A stretch of DNA of 64,000 nucleotides from an uncultured Bacteroidota bacterium. Its GTDB lineage: Bacteria; Bacteroidota; Bacteroidia; Flavobacteriales; Flavobacteriaceae. The position numbers and the translations under genes are program-made. Location: assembly GCA_903838055.1 (NCBI GenBank), contig CAILWV010000021.1:1-64000 (forward strand), written 5' to 3'. Positions 19,516-28,274 of the stretch are shown here, in pieces (the first letter of the stretch is position 1; each line of letters starts with the position of its first letter). The notes under the pieces are model-generated. The model had not been told where the DNA came from. It made no database searches and worked only from the letters and a program-made list of their open reading frames with translations.

Positions 19516-20268
19516 TTATGCTTCTTGTTCTTGTTTAATCCAATCGTAACCTTTTTCTTCTAGTTCATAGGCCAATTCTTTTCCGCCAGATTTTACGATT
19601 TTTCCATCCATAAGAACATGAACAAAATCAGGTATAATGTAATCTAATAATCGTTGGTAATGCGTGATTACTAATACAGCATTATTTTCGTTTTTTAGTT
19701 TATTTACTCCATTTGCAACAATTCGAAGGGCGTCAATATCTAATCCCGAATCGGTTTCGTCAAGAATAGCTAATTTTGGCTCTAGCATTGCCATTTGAAA
19801 AATCTCATTACGTTTTTTTTCACCACCCGAGAAACCTTCGTTTAACGAACGAGATAAAAACTTTCGGTCCATTTCTAATAATTCCGATTTCTCGCGAATT
19901 AGTTTCAGCATTTCGTTTGCAGCCATTTCTTCTTGTCCATTGGCTTTACGTTTTTCATTGATTGCTGTTTTAATGAAATTGGTAACCGAAACTCCTGGAA
20001 TTTCAACCGGATATTGAAAAGATAAGAAAACGCCTTTGTGCGCTCTTTCTTCAGGTGCCAATTCTGAAATATCTTCTCCTTCCAAAAGAATTTCTCCTTG
20101 AGAAACGGTGTAATTTTCATTTCCTGCAATAATAGACGAAAGCGTACTTTTTCCGGCACCATTAGGCCCCATTATGGCATGAACTTCCCCAGCATTAACT
20201 TGAAGATTGATGCCTTTTAATATTTCTTTGTCTTCAACTGAAGCGTGTAAATTTTTAATTGATAACAT
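19516..20268 (-). CDS. sufC: Fe-S cluster assembly ATPase SufC
   Basis: SufC is the ABC-type ATPase of the SufBCD scaffold. This 250-residue protein has Walker [10 protein letters not shown] (about residues 35-43), the SufC-type signature [12 protein letters not shown] (about 144-155) and Walker [13 protein letters not shown] (about 164-175), then the H-loop VITHYQRLL. Length is normal. It lies 16 bases after sufB. Confidence 0.97.
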   Translation of the reverse strand: MLSIKNLHASVEDKEILKGINLQVNAGEVHAIMGPNGAGKSTLSSIIAGNENYTVSQGEILLEGEDISELAPEERAHKGVFLSFQYPVEIPGVSVTNFIKTAINEKRKANGQEEMAANEMLKLIREKSELLEMDRKFLSRSLNEGFSGGEKKRNEIFQMAMLEPKLAILDETDSGLDIDALRIVANGVNKLKNENNAVLVITHYQRLLDYIIPDFVHVLMDGKIVKSGGKELAYELEEKGYDWIKQEQEA

Positions 20269-20284
20269 TTTGTTTATTTTTTGT

Positions 20285-21733
20285 TTATCCTACGGAACCC
20301 TCTAATGAAATTTCTAATAATTTTTGTGCTTCTACAGCAAATTCCATTGGTAATTTATTCAATACTTCTTTGCTAAAACCATTTACAATTAAAGCAATGG
20401 CTTTTTCGGTTGGAATACCTCGTTGGTTGCAATAAAAAACTTGGTCCTCGCCAATTTTAGATGTTGTGGCTTCATGCTCAATTTTTGCGGAAGCATTTTT
20501 ACTTTCGATATATGGAAACGTATGTGCGCCACAATTATTTCCCATTAAAAGCGAATCGCATTGCGAAAAATTACGAGAATTTTCAGCATTTGCGCTAATT
20601 CGAACCAAACCTCTATAACTATTTTGCGATTTTCCAGCCGAAATTCCTTTAGATATAATAGTCGATCTTGTATTCTTTCCTAAATGCACCATCTTGGTTC
20701 CTGTATCGGCTTGCTGGAAATTATTGGTTACGGCAATCGAGTAAAATTCTCCAATTGAATTATCCCCTTTTAAAACAACCGATGGGTATTTCCATGTTAC
20801 TGCAGAACCCGTTTCGACTTGAGTCCATGAAATTTTTGCGTTTTTTTCGCAAATCCCTCTTTTAGTAACAAAATTAAATACACCGCCTTTTCCATCTTTA
20901 TTTCCTGGATACCAATTTTGAACCGTAGAATATTTAATTTCAGCATCATCCATTGCAATTAACTCAACAACCGCTGCGTGCAATTGATTTTCATCTCTGC
21001 TTGGTGCTGTACATCCTTCAAGATACGAAACATAACTGCCTGCATCGGCAATTAAAAGTGTTCTTTCAAATTGACCTGTACCCGCTTGATTGATTCGGAA
21101 ATAGGTAGATAATTCCATTGGGCAACGAACACCTTTTGGAATGTAACAGAAACTTCCGTCAGAGAAAACAGCCGAATTTAAAGCGGCATAAAAATTATCT
21201 TTTTGTGGAACCACGGTTCCTAAATATTTCTGTACTAATTCTGGATATTCGCGAATTGCTTCGGAAATACTCATGAAAATAATGCCTTTTTCAGCCAATG
21301 TTTTTTTGAAAGTAGTAGCCACCGAAACCGAATCGACAACAATATCCATAGCGACATTGTTCATCATTTTTTGTTCGTCAATGGATATTCCTAACTTTTT
21401 ATACATTTCCAAAAGATCAGGATCTACATCGTCTAATGTTTTATTTGGATCTGCTTTTTTAGGTGCCGAATAATACGAAATAGCCTGAAAATCTGGTTTA
21501 TCATAATGTACATTTGCCCATTCTGGCTCAATCATTTGCTCCCAAGCACGAAAAGCCTCAATACGCCAATCGGTCATCCATTGTGGCTCTTCTTTTTTAA
21601 AAGAAATAGCACGAACAATGTCTTCGTTCAAACCTATAGGAAACGTCTCCGAATCTAATTCGGTATAGAATCCGTATTCGTATTCTTTGGTTTCTAATTC
21701 GATTTTTAAATCGTCCTCTGTATATTTTGACAT
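20285..21733 (-). CDS. sufB: Fe-S cluster assembly protein SufB
   Basis: SufB is the scaffold subunit on which the nascent Fe-S cluster forms. This 482-residue protein carries family motifs [55 protein letters not shown] and [23 protein letters not shown]. It follows sufA by 106 bases, with no promoter visible between them, so sufA-sufB-sufC-sufD is likely one transcript. Confidence 0.97.
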   Translation of the reverse strand: MSKYTEDDLKIELETKEYEYGFYTELDSETFPIGLNEDIVRAISFKKEEPQWMTDWRIEAFRAWEQMIEPEWANVHYDKPDFQAISYYSAPKKADPNKTLDDVDPDLLEMYKKLGISIDEQKMMNNVAMDIVVDSVSVATTFKKTLAEKGIIFMSISEAIREYPELVQKYLGTVVPQKDNFYAALNSAVFSDGSFCYIPKGVRCPMELSTYFRINQAGTGQFERTLLIADAGSYVSYLEGCTAPSRDENQLHAAVVELIAMDDAEIKYSTVQNWYPGNKDGKGGVFNFVTKRGICEKNAKISWTQVETGSAVTWKYPSVVLKGDNSIGEFYSIAVTNNFQQADTGTKMVHLGKNTRSTIISKGISAGKSQNSYRGLVRISANAENSRNFSQCDSLLMGNNCGAHTFPYIESKNASAKIEHEATTSKIGEDQVFYCNQRGIPTEKAIALIVNGFSKEVLNKLPMEFAVEAQKLLEISLEGSVG

Positions 21734-21739
21734 ATTAGT

Positions 21740-21773
21740 CCCCTAGCCCCCGAAGGGAAACTCCTATTAGGGG
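21740..21773. repeat. GC-rich palindromic element between sufA and sufB
   Basis: CCCCTA (21740-21745) pairs with TAGGGG (21768-21773), and a small CCCCGAAGGG hairpin lies inside. The GC content stands out sharply from the surrounding AT-rich DNA. It looks like a short dispersed intergenic element, but only one copy was noticed in this window. Confidence 0.5.
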
Positions 21774-21839
21774 TAAATAGGATTTAATTTATTATATTTT
21801 TAGACTGTATAGAAAACTTGCCCTTTCGGGTTGGCTAGC

Positions 21840-22169
21840 TTATAGTGAAAAACTTTCTCCACACCCACAAGTTCTACTTGCATTGGGATTGTTAAACACG
21901 AACCCTTTTCCGTTCAAACCGCCAGAAAATTCTAAGATTGTACCTGCTAAATAAAGGAACGATTTTTTTTCAACGGCAATTTTTACATTATTGTCTTCAA
22001 AAACTTTATCGTTTTCACCCAATTCTTTATCGAATTTTAATTCATAAGACAAGCCAGAGCAACCGCCGCTTTTTACGCCCACACGAACGTAATCTTCAGA
22101 TGGGTTAAATCCGTCGTCTTGCATCATATCGATAATTTTTTTGCTTGCTGTATCGGAAACTTTTATCAT
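21840..22169 (-). CDS. sufA: HesB/IscA family A-type Fe-S carrier (SufA)
   Basis: A-type carriers bind and deliver Fe-S clusters. This 109-residue protein has the three conserved cysteines of the family: GGCSGLSYEL (about residues 36-45) and the C-terminal CGCGESF. It is the first gene of the suf operon, with a good -7 box just upstream. Length is normal. Confidence 0.95.
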   Translation of the reverse strand: MIKVSDTASKKIIDMMQDDGFNPSEDYVRVGVKSGGCSGLSYELKFDKELGENDKVFEDNNVKIAVEKKSFLYLAGTILEFSGGLNGKGFVFNNPNASRTCGCGESFSL

Positions 22170-22199
22170 TGCTTATTTTGATTTTGTCTAAATAAAGGG

Positions 22200-22207
22200 C
22201 AAAGTTA
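22200..22207 (-). promoter_or_regulatory. Candidate -7 box of the sufABCD operon
   Basis: The minus strand reads TAACTTTG followed by CCC, a good match to TAnnTTTG, 30 bases before the sufA ATG. A -33 TTG at a normal distance is not clear. No recognisable IscR- or Fur-type operator was seen. Confidence 0.6.
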
Positions 22208-22336
22208 CTACAAATATCTTTTTTTTCCGCATGCAATAACATTTTTATAACGTATGATTCGATAGAAAAAATTGATTCTCACGTTAATCAATACAACCTA
22301 TTTACTAAATTGCAACACTTTTAAATCATAACAATC

Positions 22337-23197
22337 ATGAAACTATATCCAATTGAAGCAGGAAATTTTAAATTAGATGGTGGAGCAATGTTTGGAGTTG
22401 TGCCAAAAACCATTTGGAATAAAACCAATCCAGCAGACGAAAATAACCTTATTGATATTGCTGCTCGTTGTTTATTAATAGAAGATGGCAACCGATTAAT
22501 ACTTATCGATACCGGAATGGGAAACAAACAATCGGATAAATTTTTTGGTTATTATTCACTATGGGGAACACATTCTATAGATAAATCTTTGGCAAAATAT
22601 GGGTATTTTCGTGATGATATTACAGATGTTTTTATGACACACCTTCATTTTGACCATTGTGGTGGAAGTGTAAATTGGAATAAAAACAAAACGGGTTACG
22701 AAGTGGCATTTAAAAATGCAAAATACTGGACTAACGAGGACCATTGGCAATGGGCAACAAAACCAAATCCAAGGGAAAAAGCATCTTTTTTACATGAAAA
22801 TATAATTCCGATGCAAGAAAGCGGACATCTAAATTTCATCAAAAAAACCGAAAGTGATTTTATAGAAAAATCGGAATTGGGATTTGGGATTTTTTTTGTG
22901 GATGGTCATACGGAAAAAATGATGGTTCCATACGTTACATACCAAGAAAAAACTATTTGCTTTCCAGCAGATTTATTACCTACTGCAGGACATGTTCCCA
23001 TTCCATATGTTATGGGATATGACACAAGACCATTATTAACCATGCCCGAAAAAACTAAATTTCTTAACCAAGCAGCCGATGAAAATCTATTTCTTTTTCT
23101 TGAACATGATGCCCATAACGAAATCATTACCGTAGAAAAAACAGAAAAAGGTATTCGACTAAAAGAAGTTTTTCGTTGTGAAGACATCTTAATTTAG
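22337..23197 (+). CDS. MBL-fold metallo-hydrolase (lactonase-like)
   Basis: This 286-residue metallo-beta-lactamase-fold protein has the dimetal motif HLHFDHCGG (HxHxDH, starting about residue 102). Further metal ligands are in DGHTEKM, FPADLLPTAGH and the C-terminal EHDAHNE. The HxHxDH~H~D~H pattern is that of the AHL-lactonase-like branch, but this does not fix the substrate. There is no signal peptide, so it is cytosolic. It is a single gene diverging from sufA. Confidence 0.88.
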   Translation: MKLYPIEAGNFKLDGGAMFGVVPKTIWNKTNPADENNLIDIAARCLLIEDGNRLILIDTGMGNKQSDKFFGYYSLWGTHSIDKSLAKYGYFRDDITDVFMTHLHFDHCGGSVNWNKNKTGYEVAFKNAKYWTNEDHWQWATKPNPREKASFLHENIIPMQESGHLNFIKKTESDFIEKSELGFGIFFVDGHTEKMMVPYVTYQEKTICFPADLLPTAGHVPIPYVMGYDTRPLLTMPEKTKFLNQAADENLFLFLEHDAHNEIITVEKTEKGIRLKEVFRCEDILI

Positions 23198-23267
23198 TGT
23201 TAATACTTTCGGAAATTCTATTAAAAGACAATAATTTTATACCAATTATCAAATAAATTCAACAACA

Positions 23268-24848
23268 ATGAAACTAAATCCATTCTACATTTCGGCTTTT
23301 GCCCTTATTGCTAGCGCTTCTATTAATGCGCAACAAAGCACAAACACATTTAATGCTAAAAAAACAGAATTAACAGAACTTCAAAAGCAACGTTGGAGTG
23401 ATTTAGATTTGAAAAGCGACTCAATTCCAGGAATGAGTGTAGATAAATCGTATTCTGAACTTTTAAAAAATAAAAAAGGAACTAAGATTATAGTGGGTGT
23501 TGTAGATTCAGGTTTAGATATTGATCACGAAGATTTAAAAGGAAAAATCTGGACAAATACTAAAGAAATTCCAGGAAACAATATAGATGATGACAAGAAT
23601 GGATATATTGATGATGTTCATGGATGGAATTTTCTAGGGGAAGCAACCGATGAAAACCTTGAATTAACTCGAATAGTTAAAAAGGGGGATGACGGATCTG
23701 AAACTTACAAATCAGCTAAAGCAGAATTAGATAAAAAATTAGCTGAAATGAACCAACAAAAACCACAAGTTGATTTGATTTCTAAAGCAGATAAAGATAT
23801 CAAAGCATACCTTAAAAAAGACAAATATACTTTAGATGATTTGAAAGCAATAAGTACAACAGATGCAGATCTTTCTAAAAGTAAAATGATAATGTCTAGA
23901 ATTGCTTCTCAAGCAGGAGAAGGGTTTCAAGAAGAAATAAACTCTTATGTAGACTATATTTATGGACAACTTAACTACAATTTAAATGTAAATTATTCTG
24001 GGAGAAAAGTGGGAGATAATCCAGATGACATGAAAGAAACCCATTATGGAAACGGAAATGTTAAAGGTCCAGATGTAGAAGATGCGCTTCACGGAACTCA
24101 CGTTGCCGGTATCATTGCACAAATTCGTGGAAACGGTATAGGGGGAGATGGTGTAGTTGCAGATAATGTAGAAATTTTAGCAGTTCGTGCAGTTCCAAAT
24201 GGTGATGAATACGATAAAGATATTGCTCTTGCTATTCGATATGCCGTAGATAATGGTGCTAAAGTAATCAACGGAAGTTTTGGTAAAGATTATTCTCCAC
24301 ATAAAGAATGGGTTTGGGACGCTATTAAATATGCGGCTAGCAAAGACGTATTAATTGTTCATGCAGCTGGAAACGACTCTAAAAGTGTAGATACTGAACC
24401 TAATTTTCCAACGGATGAAGTTAACGGAAAAGAAATCTCTGATAATTTACTTACAATTGGAGCATTAAATAATACATATGGTAAAGATTTAGTGGCTGAA
24501 TTTTCAAATTATGGCGCGAAGAATGTAGATGTTTTTGCTCCTGGAGTAGAGATTTATGCTACTGTACCAAATAATAAATATAAATACGAACAAGGAACCT
24601 CTATGGCTTCACCAAATGCGGCGGGAGTTGCAGCATTAATTCGTTCGTATTACCCAAAACTTTCAGCCTCTCAAGTAAAACATATTTTAATGGATTCTGG
24701 AACTCCAATATCTGAAACTGTATCAGTAGATGCAATTAAAAAAGAAATTCCTTTTTCAAGCGCTTGTGTTTCAGGTAAAATTGTAAATGCTTACAATGCT
24801 TTACTTATGGCAGAAAAAATGTCGTCAAAAATAAAAGGCAAAAAATAA
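23268..24848 (+). CDS. Secreted S8 family subtilisin-like serine protease
   Basis: This 526-residue protease has a signal peptide (MKLNPFYISAFALI... INAQQ). The catalytic triad is Asp80 (VVDSGLDIDHEDL), His278 (HGTHVAGIIA) and Ser445 (GTSMASPNAAG). Between Asp and His there is a long charged helical insertion (about residues 125-250), longer than in classical subtilisins but common in Bacteroidetes homologues. No T9SS C-terminal domain is seen (it ends in KMSSKIKGKK), so a periplasmic or outer-membrane-associated location is more likely than T9SS export. Confidence 0.93.
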   Translation: MKLNPFYISAFALIASASINAQQSTNTFNAKKTELTELQKQRWSDLDLKSDSIPGMSVDKSYSELLKNKKGTKIIVGVVDSGLDIDHEDLKGKIWTNTKEIPGNNIDDDKNGYIDDVHGWNFLGEATDENLELTRIVKKGDDGSETYKSAKAELDKKLAEMNQQKPQVDLISKADKDIKAYLKKDKYTLDDLKAISTTDADLSKSKMIMSRIASQAGEGFQEEINSYVDYIYGQLNYNLNVNYSGRKVGDNPDDMKETHYGNGNVKGPDVEDALHGTHVAGIIAQIRGNGIGGDGVVADNVEILAVRAVPNGDEYDKDIALAIRYAVDNGAKVINGSFGKDYSPHKEWVWDAIKYAASKDVLIVHAAGNDSKSVDTEPNFPTDEVNGKEISDNLLTIGALNNTYGKDLVAEFSNYGAKNVDVFAPGVEIYATVPNNKYKYEQGTSMASPNAAGVAALIRSYYPKLSASQVKHILMDSGTPISETVSVDAIKKEIPFSSACVSGKIVNAYNALLMAEKMSSKIKGKK

Positions 24849-24862
24849 TACTAATTCACGCC

Positions 24863-25235
24863 GTTAGCGGTAAGCATAAAAAAATTACTTTAAGACAACA
24901 AAATGATAATTAATATAAGTAAAGAAAACATTAATTCTGACACTCCTGCTTGGCTAAAAAAACTGAATATTATCATTTTGTTTCCAATAATAATTTGGCC
25001 TCTTTTATTTATGAATGCTGGAGATATGTTAGATAGTCAAATAGAATATATTTGGGCAAAATTTTTCCTAATGTTATTTTATCCCGGAATATTAATAGGA
25101 AATATTTTTTTATCAAAGAAACTATATAATCTCGGTTATGGAAAAATTGCTGTTATGATCTCGATATTTCTAGGGTTATGTGGAGGATGGTTTGTTTGTG
25201 AAATATTTTGCTAATTATCAATACCTACCGCTAAC
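24863..25235. mobile_element. Cassette-like insertion bounded by 10-bp inverted repeats
   Basis: GTTAGCGGTA at 24863-24872 is the exact reverse complement of TACCGCTAAC at 25226-25235. The 373-bp segment holds a single small membrane-protein gene (24903-25214), with the right repeat starting 11 bases after its stop. The flanking sequence at 25236-25350 (CAGCTGCACACTATTGCGG...) is noticeably more GC-rich than its neighbours. The layout resembles a gene cassette or a short non-autonomous element. It is not a canonical attC site and no integrase is nearby. Confidence 0.45.
24903..25214 (+). CDS. Small three-helix membrane protein of unknown function
   Basis: This 103-residue protein has hydrophobic segments at about residues 24-40 (IIILFPIIIWPLLFM), 54-70 (FFLMLFYPGILIGNIFL) and 82-101 (IAVMISIFLGLCGGWFVCEI). 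I do not recognise the family. It lies within a pair of 10-bp inverted repeats between two peptidase genes, so it may be a recently acquired accessory gene. It is read in the same direction as both neighbours. Confidence 0.6.
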   Translation: MIINISKENINSDTPAWLKKLNIIILFPIIIWPLLFMNAGDMLDSQIEYIWAKFFLMLFYPGILIGNIFLSKKLYNLGYGKIAVMISIFLGLCGGWFVCEIFC

Positions 25236-25353
25236 AGCTGCACACTATTGCGGTTTTTGGGTTTAATTCAAAATCTGTTTTGTGTTTGAAATTTTTGGCA
25301 AATCCGACAATTTTCGTTTTCTTTGTCTGCAACAGCTACGTAACTGCGAAACG

Positions 25354-25383
25354 AAAGGAAGGCTAACCCCTTCCTTTTTTCTT
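25354..25383 (+). terminator. Hairpin with T-tract just upstream of the M1 peptidase
   Basis: A perfect 9-bp stem AAAGGAAGG (25354-25362) and CCTTCCTTT (25369-25377) has a 6-base loop, followed by TTTCTTTT. It looks like a rho-independent terminator, yet it ends only about 10 bases before the next ATG (25392). It may terminate the upstream cassette or act as an attenuator or RNA structure in the M1 peptidase leader. Confidence 0.7.
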
Positions 25384-25391
25384 TTAAAAAT

Positions 25392-27275
25392 ATGAAAAAG
25401 ACACTTTTATTTCTCCTTATCGGATTAGGAACTCCTAAACTAGTAGCACAAAGCACCGGCTATTGGCAACAACATGTTGACTATAAAATGGAGGTTGCTA
25501 TGGATGTAAAAACCTACCAATACCAAGGGAAACAAGAATTGGTGTATACCAATAATTCTACAGATACCTTGCGTCGTGTTTATTACCATTTGTACAATAA
25601 TGCCTTCCAGCCAGGGAGCGAAATGGACATGCATTTGCAGACCGTGAAAGATCCTGATGGTCGTATGGTAACCAAAACCAAAGTAGGCGATAAAGAAATT
25701 AAAGAAAGTAGAATTGCTAAATTACAACCTAACGAAATTGGGTATTTACATATTTCAAACTTCAAGCAAGATGGCGAAGCTGCTGTTGCTAAAGAAGTAG
25801 AAACTATTTTAGAGGTTACGCTTGCAAAACCAATTCTTCCTGGAAAAACCACTACTTTTACATTGGATTTTAAAGGACAAGTTCCGGTTCAAATTCGTAG
25901 ATCGGGAAGAAATAATAAAGAAGGTGTAGAACTTTCTATGGCGCAATGGTATCCAAAAATGGCCGAATTTGATTTTGAAGGTTGGCATGCCGATGCCTAC
26001 ATTGCTAGAGAATTTCATGGCGTTTGGGGAAATTTTGATGTAAAAATCACCATCGATAAAAACTACCTTTTGGGCGGGTCGGGTTATTTGCAAAATGGCA
26101 ATGAAATCGGATTTAACTACCAAGATAAAGGCGTGGCAGTAACCATTCCTAAAAAACAGAATACTTTGACTTGGCATTTTATTGCACCTAATGTACACGA
26201 TTTTACTTGGGCTGCCGATAAAAATTATATTCATGATGTGGTGCCTACCAATTTTGGAACTACGCTTCATTTCATCTACAAAAAAAATCCAACCATAATT
26301 GAAAACTGGAAACAAGCTGAACCAAAAACGGTGCAGTTGATGGAATATTATAATAAAATTGTGGGTAAATATCCTTACCAACAGTACTCTGTGATTCAAG
26401 GAGGTGATGGCGGAATGGAATATGCGATGTGTACCTTGATTTTGGGTGAAGGAACTCTTGATGGTTTAGTTGGTGTTATTGCACACGAAATGGGACACTC
26501 GTGGTTCCAACATATTTTGGCATCCAACGAAAGTAAACATCCGTGGATGGATGAAGGATTTACTTCCTTAATTGAAGATTTAGGGTTAAATGAATTGGCT
26601 ATAAATAAATCGAATAACCCATTTTCAGGATCTATAAAAAATTACATTTTCTTAGCTAATTCTGGAAAAGAACAACCGCTTTCCACCCATGGCGATCGTT
26701 ATGACGAGAATAGAAGTTACAGCATTGCATCCTACAGCAAAGGGGAGGTTTTTTTAGCTCAATTGCAGTACCTCATCGGAAAAGAAAATTTAATGAAAAC
26801 GTTGAGAAGATATTTTGAAGATTTCAAATTCAAGCATCCTACACCGAACGATATTAAACGAACTGCCGAACGCGTTTCAGGCGCAAATTTAGATTGGTAT
26901 TTAACCGATTGGACCAAAACCTTAAACACGATTGATTATGGAATAAAAACCGTAGAAAGTGTAACGGAAGGCGATAAAAAAACAAAAATTTCATTAGAAC
27001 GCATTGGTAGAACGCCAATGCCAATAGATATATTGGTGGAATATACCGATGGTAGCAAAGAAAGTTTTTACATCCCTTTAAGAATGATGAGTTTTGAAAA
27101 AGAAAATCCAACTCCTGAAATTGCAAGAACTGTCTTGAACGATTGGACATGGGGAAATCCGAATTATACTTTTAGTATCTCTAAATCGAAAGATAAAATT
27201 AAAAAAATTACTATTGATCCAAGTGGCATTATGGCCGATGCAAAGCCGGAGAATAATAGTTATGAAATAAAATAA
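25392..27275 (+). CDS. Secreted M1 family zinc metallopeptidase
   Basis: This 627-residue aminopeptidase-type protein has a signal peptide (MKKTLLFLLIGLG... KLVAQS). The zinc site is HEMGH (His365, Glu366, His369) with the third ligand Glu388, giving HExxH-x18-E. The exopeptidase motif appears as GGDGGMEYAM, a variant of GxMEN. The N-terminal beta domain is followed by the thermolysin-like catalytic domain and a helical region. No T9SS domain is present. A well-formed hairpin precedes the start and another terminator follows the stop. Confidence 0.93.
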   Translation: MKKTLLFLLIGLGTPKLVAQSTGYWQQHVDYKMEVAMDVKTYQYQGKQELVYTNNSTDTLRRVYYHLYNNAFQPGSEMDMHLQTVKDPDGRMVTKTKVGDKEIKESRIAKLQPNEIGYLHISNFKQDGEAAVAKEVETILEVTLAKPILPGKTTTFTLDFKGQVPVQIRRSGRNNKEGVELSMAQWYPKMAEFDFEGWHADAYIAREFHGVWGNFDVKITIDKNYLLGGSGYLQNGNEIGFNYQDKGVAVTIPKKQNTLTWHFIAPNVHDFTWAADKNYIHDVVPTNFGTTLHFIYKKNPTIIENWKQAEPKTVQLMEYYNKIVGKYPYQQYSVIQGGDGGMEYAMCTLILGEGTLDGLVGVIAHEMGHSWFQHILASNESKHPWMDEGFTSLIEDLGLNELAINKSNNPFSGSIKNYIFLANSGKEQPLSTHGDRYDENRSYSIASYSKGEVFLAQLQYLIGKENLMKTLRRYFEDFKFKHPTPNDIKRTAERVSGANLDWYLTDWTKTLNTIDYGIKTVESVTEGDKKTKISLERIGRTPMPIDILVEYTDGSKESFYIPLRMMSFEKENPTPEIARTVLNDWTWGNPNYTFSISKSKDKIKKITIDPSGIMADAKPENNSYEIK

Positions 27276-27282
27276 TTCAAAC

Positions 27283-27313
27283 AGCGTTCTCTACCAGAAC
27301 GCTTTATTTTTAG
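27283..27313 (+). terminator. Terminator after the M1 peptidase
   Basis: AGCGTTCT (27283-27290) pairs perfectly with AGAACGCT (27296-27303) across a CTACC loop, followed by TTATTTTT. It begins 7 bases after the stop codon. Confidence 0.88.
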
Positions 27314-27324
27314 AATAGAATTTG

Positions 27325-27332
27325 TAGTTTTA
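27325..27332 (+). promoter_or_regulatory. Candidate -7 box upstream of the rnpA unit
   Basis: TAGTTTTA, a one-base variant of TAnnTTTG, ends 20 bases before the ATG at 27353, right after the upstream terminator. It would drive the small secreted protein gene and rnpA. Confidence 0.4.
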
Positions 27333-27352
27333 CACCCGATTAATTTTTGAAT

Positions 27353-27766
27353 ATGAAATCTCTACGATATTTATTTCTTTTTGTTGTGTTATGCTTTGGT
27401 TTTCAAAAGTCAACAGCGCAGGTTTATCGATTTAAAACCAGCACCTTGAGTGTTATGGATAAAAATGACAAAGGTGCTTGGAACAAATGGTCGGATTTTA
27501 AAAAAGCAGAAATAATAATAACTCTAGACGGAAAAAAAGATCGATTTATTGTGAATTCTAGAGATTTACAATTGTATACTATTGATTCTTATATGGAAAA
27601 AGTTTCTACTGAAAACGACGATACTATAGGTTTCAATTGTACGGATAATGATGGTGCAAAATGTGTTATTCTTATTGTTACTAGAAAAAAAGAAGATAAT
27701 CGGATGCAGTTTTATATAAATTATACCGATTTAAAAATGGTATATAACATTGATAAAACCAAATAA
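27353..27766 (+). CDS. Small secreted protein of unknown function upstream of rnpA
   Basis: This 137-residue protein has a clear signal peptide (MKSLRYLFLFVVLCFG... STAQ). The mature part is short and beta-rich (VYRFKTSTLSVMDK... MQFYINYTDLKMVYN), with a KKEDNR turn near the end. I cannot assign a family. The ATG at 27353 was chosen over an in-frame TTG six bases earlier. Its stop is two bases before the rnpA start, so the genes are almost certainly co-transcribed and perhaps translationally coupled. Confidence 0.75.
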   Translation: MKSLRYLFLFVVLCFGFQKSTAQVYRFKTSTLSVMDKNDKGAWNKWSDFKKAEIIITLDGKKDRFIVNSRDLQLYTIDSYMEKVSTENDDTIGFNCTDNDGAKCVILIVTRKKEDNRMQFYINYTDLKMVYNIDKTK

Positions 27767-27768
27767 TT

Positions 27769-28158
27769 TTGATTGAACATAAAGATTTTACCTATTCGAA
27801 AACTGAAAAATTAAAGAGCAGAAAGATTATTGACTTGCTTTTTTCAGAGGGAAAATCTATTTCTAAATATCCCTTAAGGTTGGTTTATGCTCCAATAGAG
27901 GGAGTTGATGAAAAATTGTTGTTTGGAGTATCAGTTTCTAAAAGAAATTTTAAAAATGCTGTAGATAGAAATTATTTCAAACGTATTTTGCGAGAATGTT
28001 ATCGGCTGAATAAACATTTATTGCAGGATAATTTAGACAAGCCATATGCTATGATGTTTTTTTATCAGACTAAAGATCGATTAAGTTATCAAGAAATTCA
28101 TGAAAAAACGATTCAACTGTTTGAAAAATGGAATAGTACAAAAAATGAAACAACTTAA
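27769..28158 (+). CDS. rnpA: Ribonuclease P protein component
   Basis: RnpA is the protein subunit of RNase P, which matures tRNA 5' ends. This 129-residue protein has the family signature KRNFKNAVDRNYFKRILRECYR (about residues 64-85) and the LFSEGKSISKYPLRLVY start region. No ATG is available near the N-terminus; the start is TTG at 27769, which fits family length. rpmH is not next to it. It follows a secreted-protein gene by two bases. Confidence 0.95.
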   Translation: MIEHKDFTYSKTEKLKSRKIIDLLFSEGKSISKYPLRLVYAPIEGVDEKLLFGVSVSKRNFKNAVDRNYFKRILRECYRLNKHLLQDNLDKPYAMMFFYQTKDRLSYQEIHEKTIQLFEKWNSTKNETT

Positions 28159-28216
28159 TTTTTTCTAATAATTCTTAAGAAAATTTTAAAAATAGAGGTT
28201 ATTAGAAGTTTAATAG

Positions 28217-28224
28217 TACATTTG
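28217..28224 (+). promoter_or_regulatory. Candidate -7 box of the S41 protease-OmpA operon
   Basis: TACATTTG fits TAnnTTTG and ends 50 bases before the S41 start. A 9-bp inverted repeat TTCTAATAA/TTATTAGAA (28163-28171 with 28199-28207) lies just upstream and may end rnpA transcription. Confidence 0.5.
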
Positions 28225-28274
28225 ATTACGTAGATTATATTCGAAAGCGAAACAAAGAAAATAAAAAAATTACC

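Noticed and set aside
24863..25235. Integron attC site
   Set aside because: The inverted ends do not fit the RYYYAAC/GTTRRRY core pattern and no integron integrase is in the window; kept only as a cassette-like segment.
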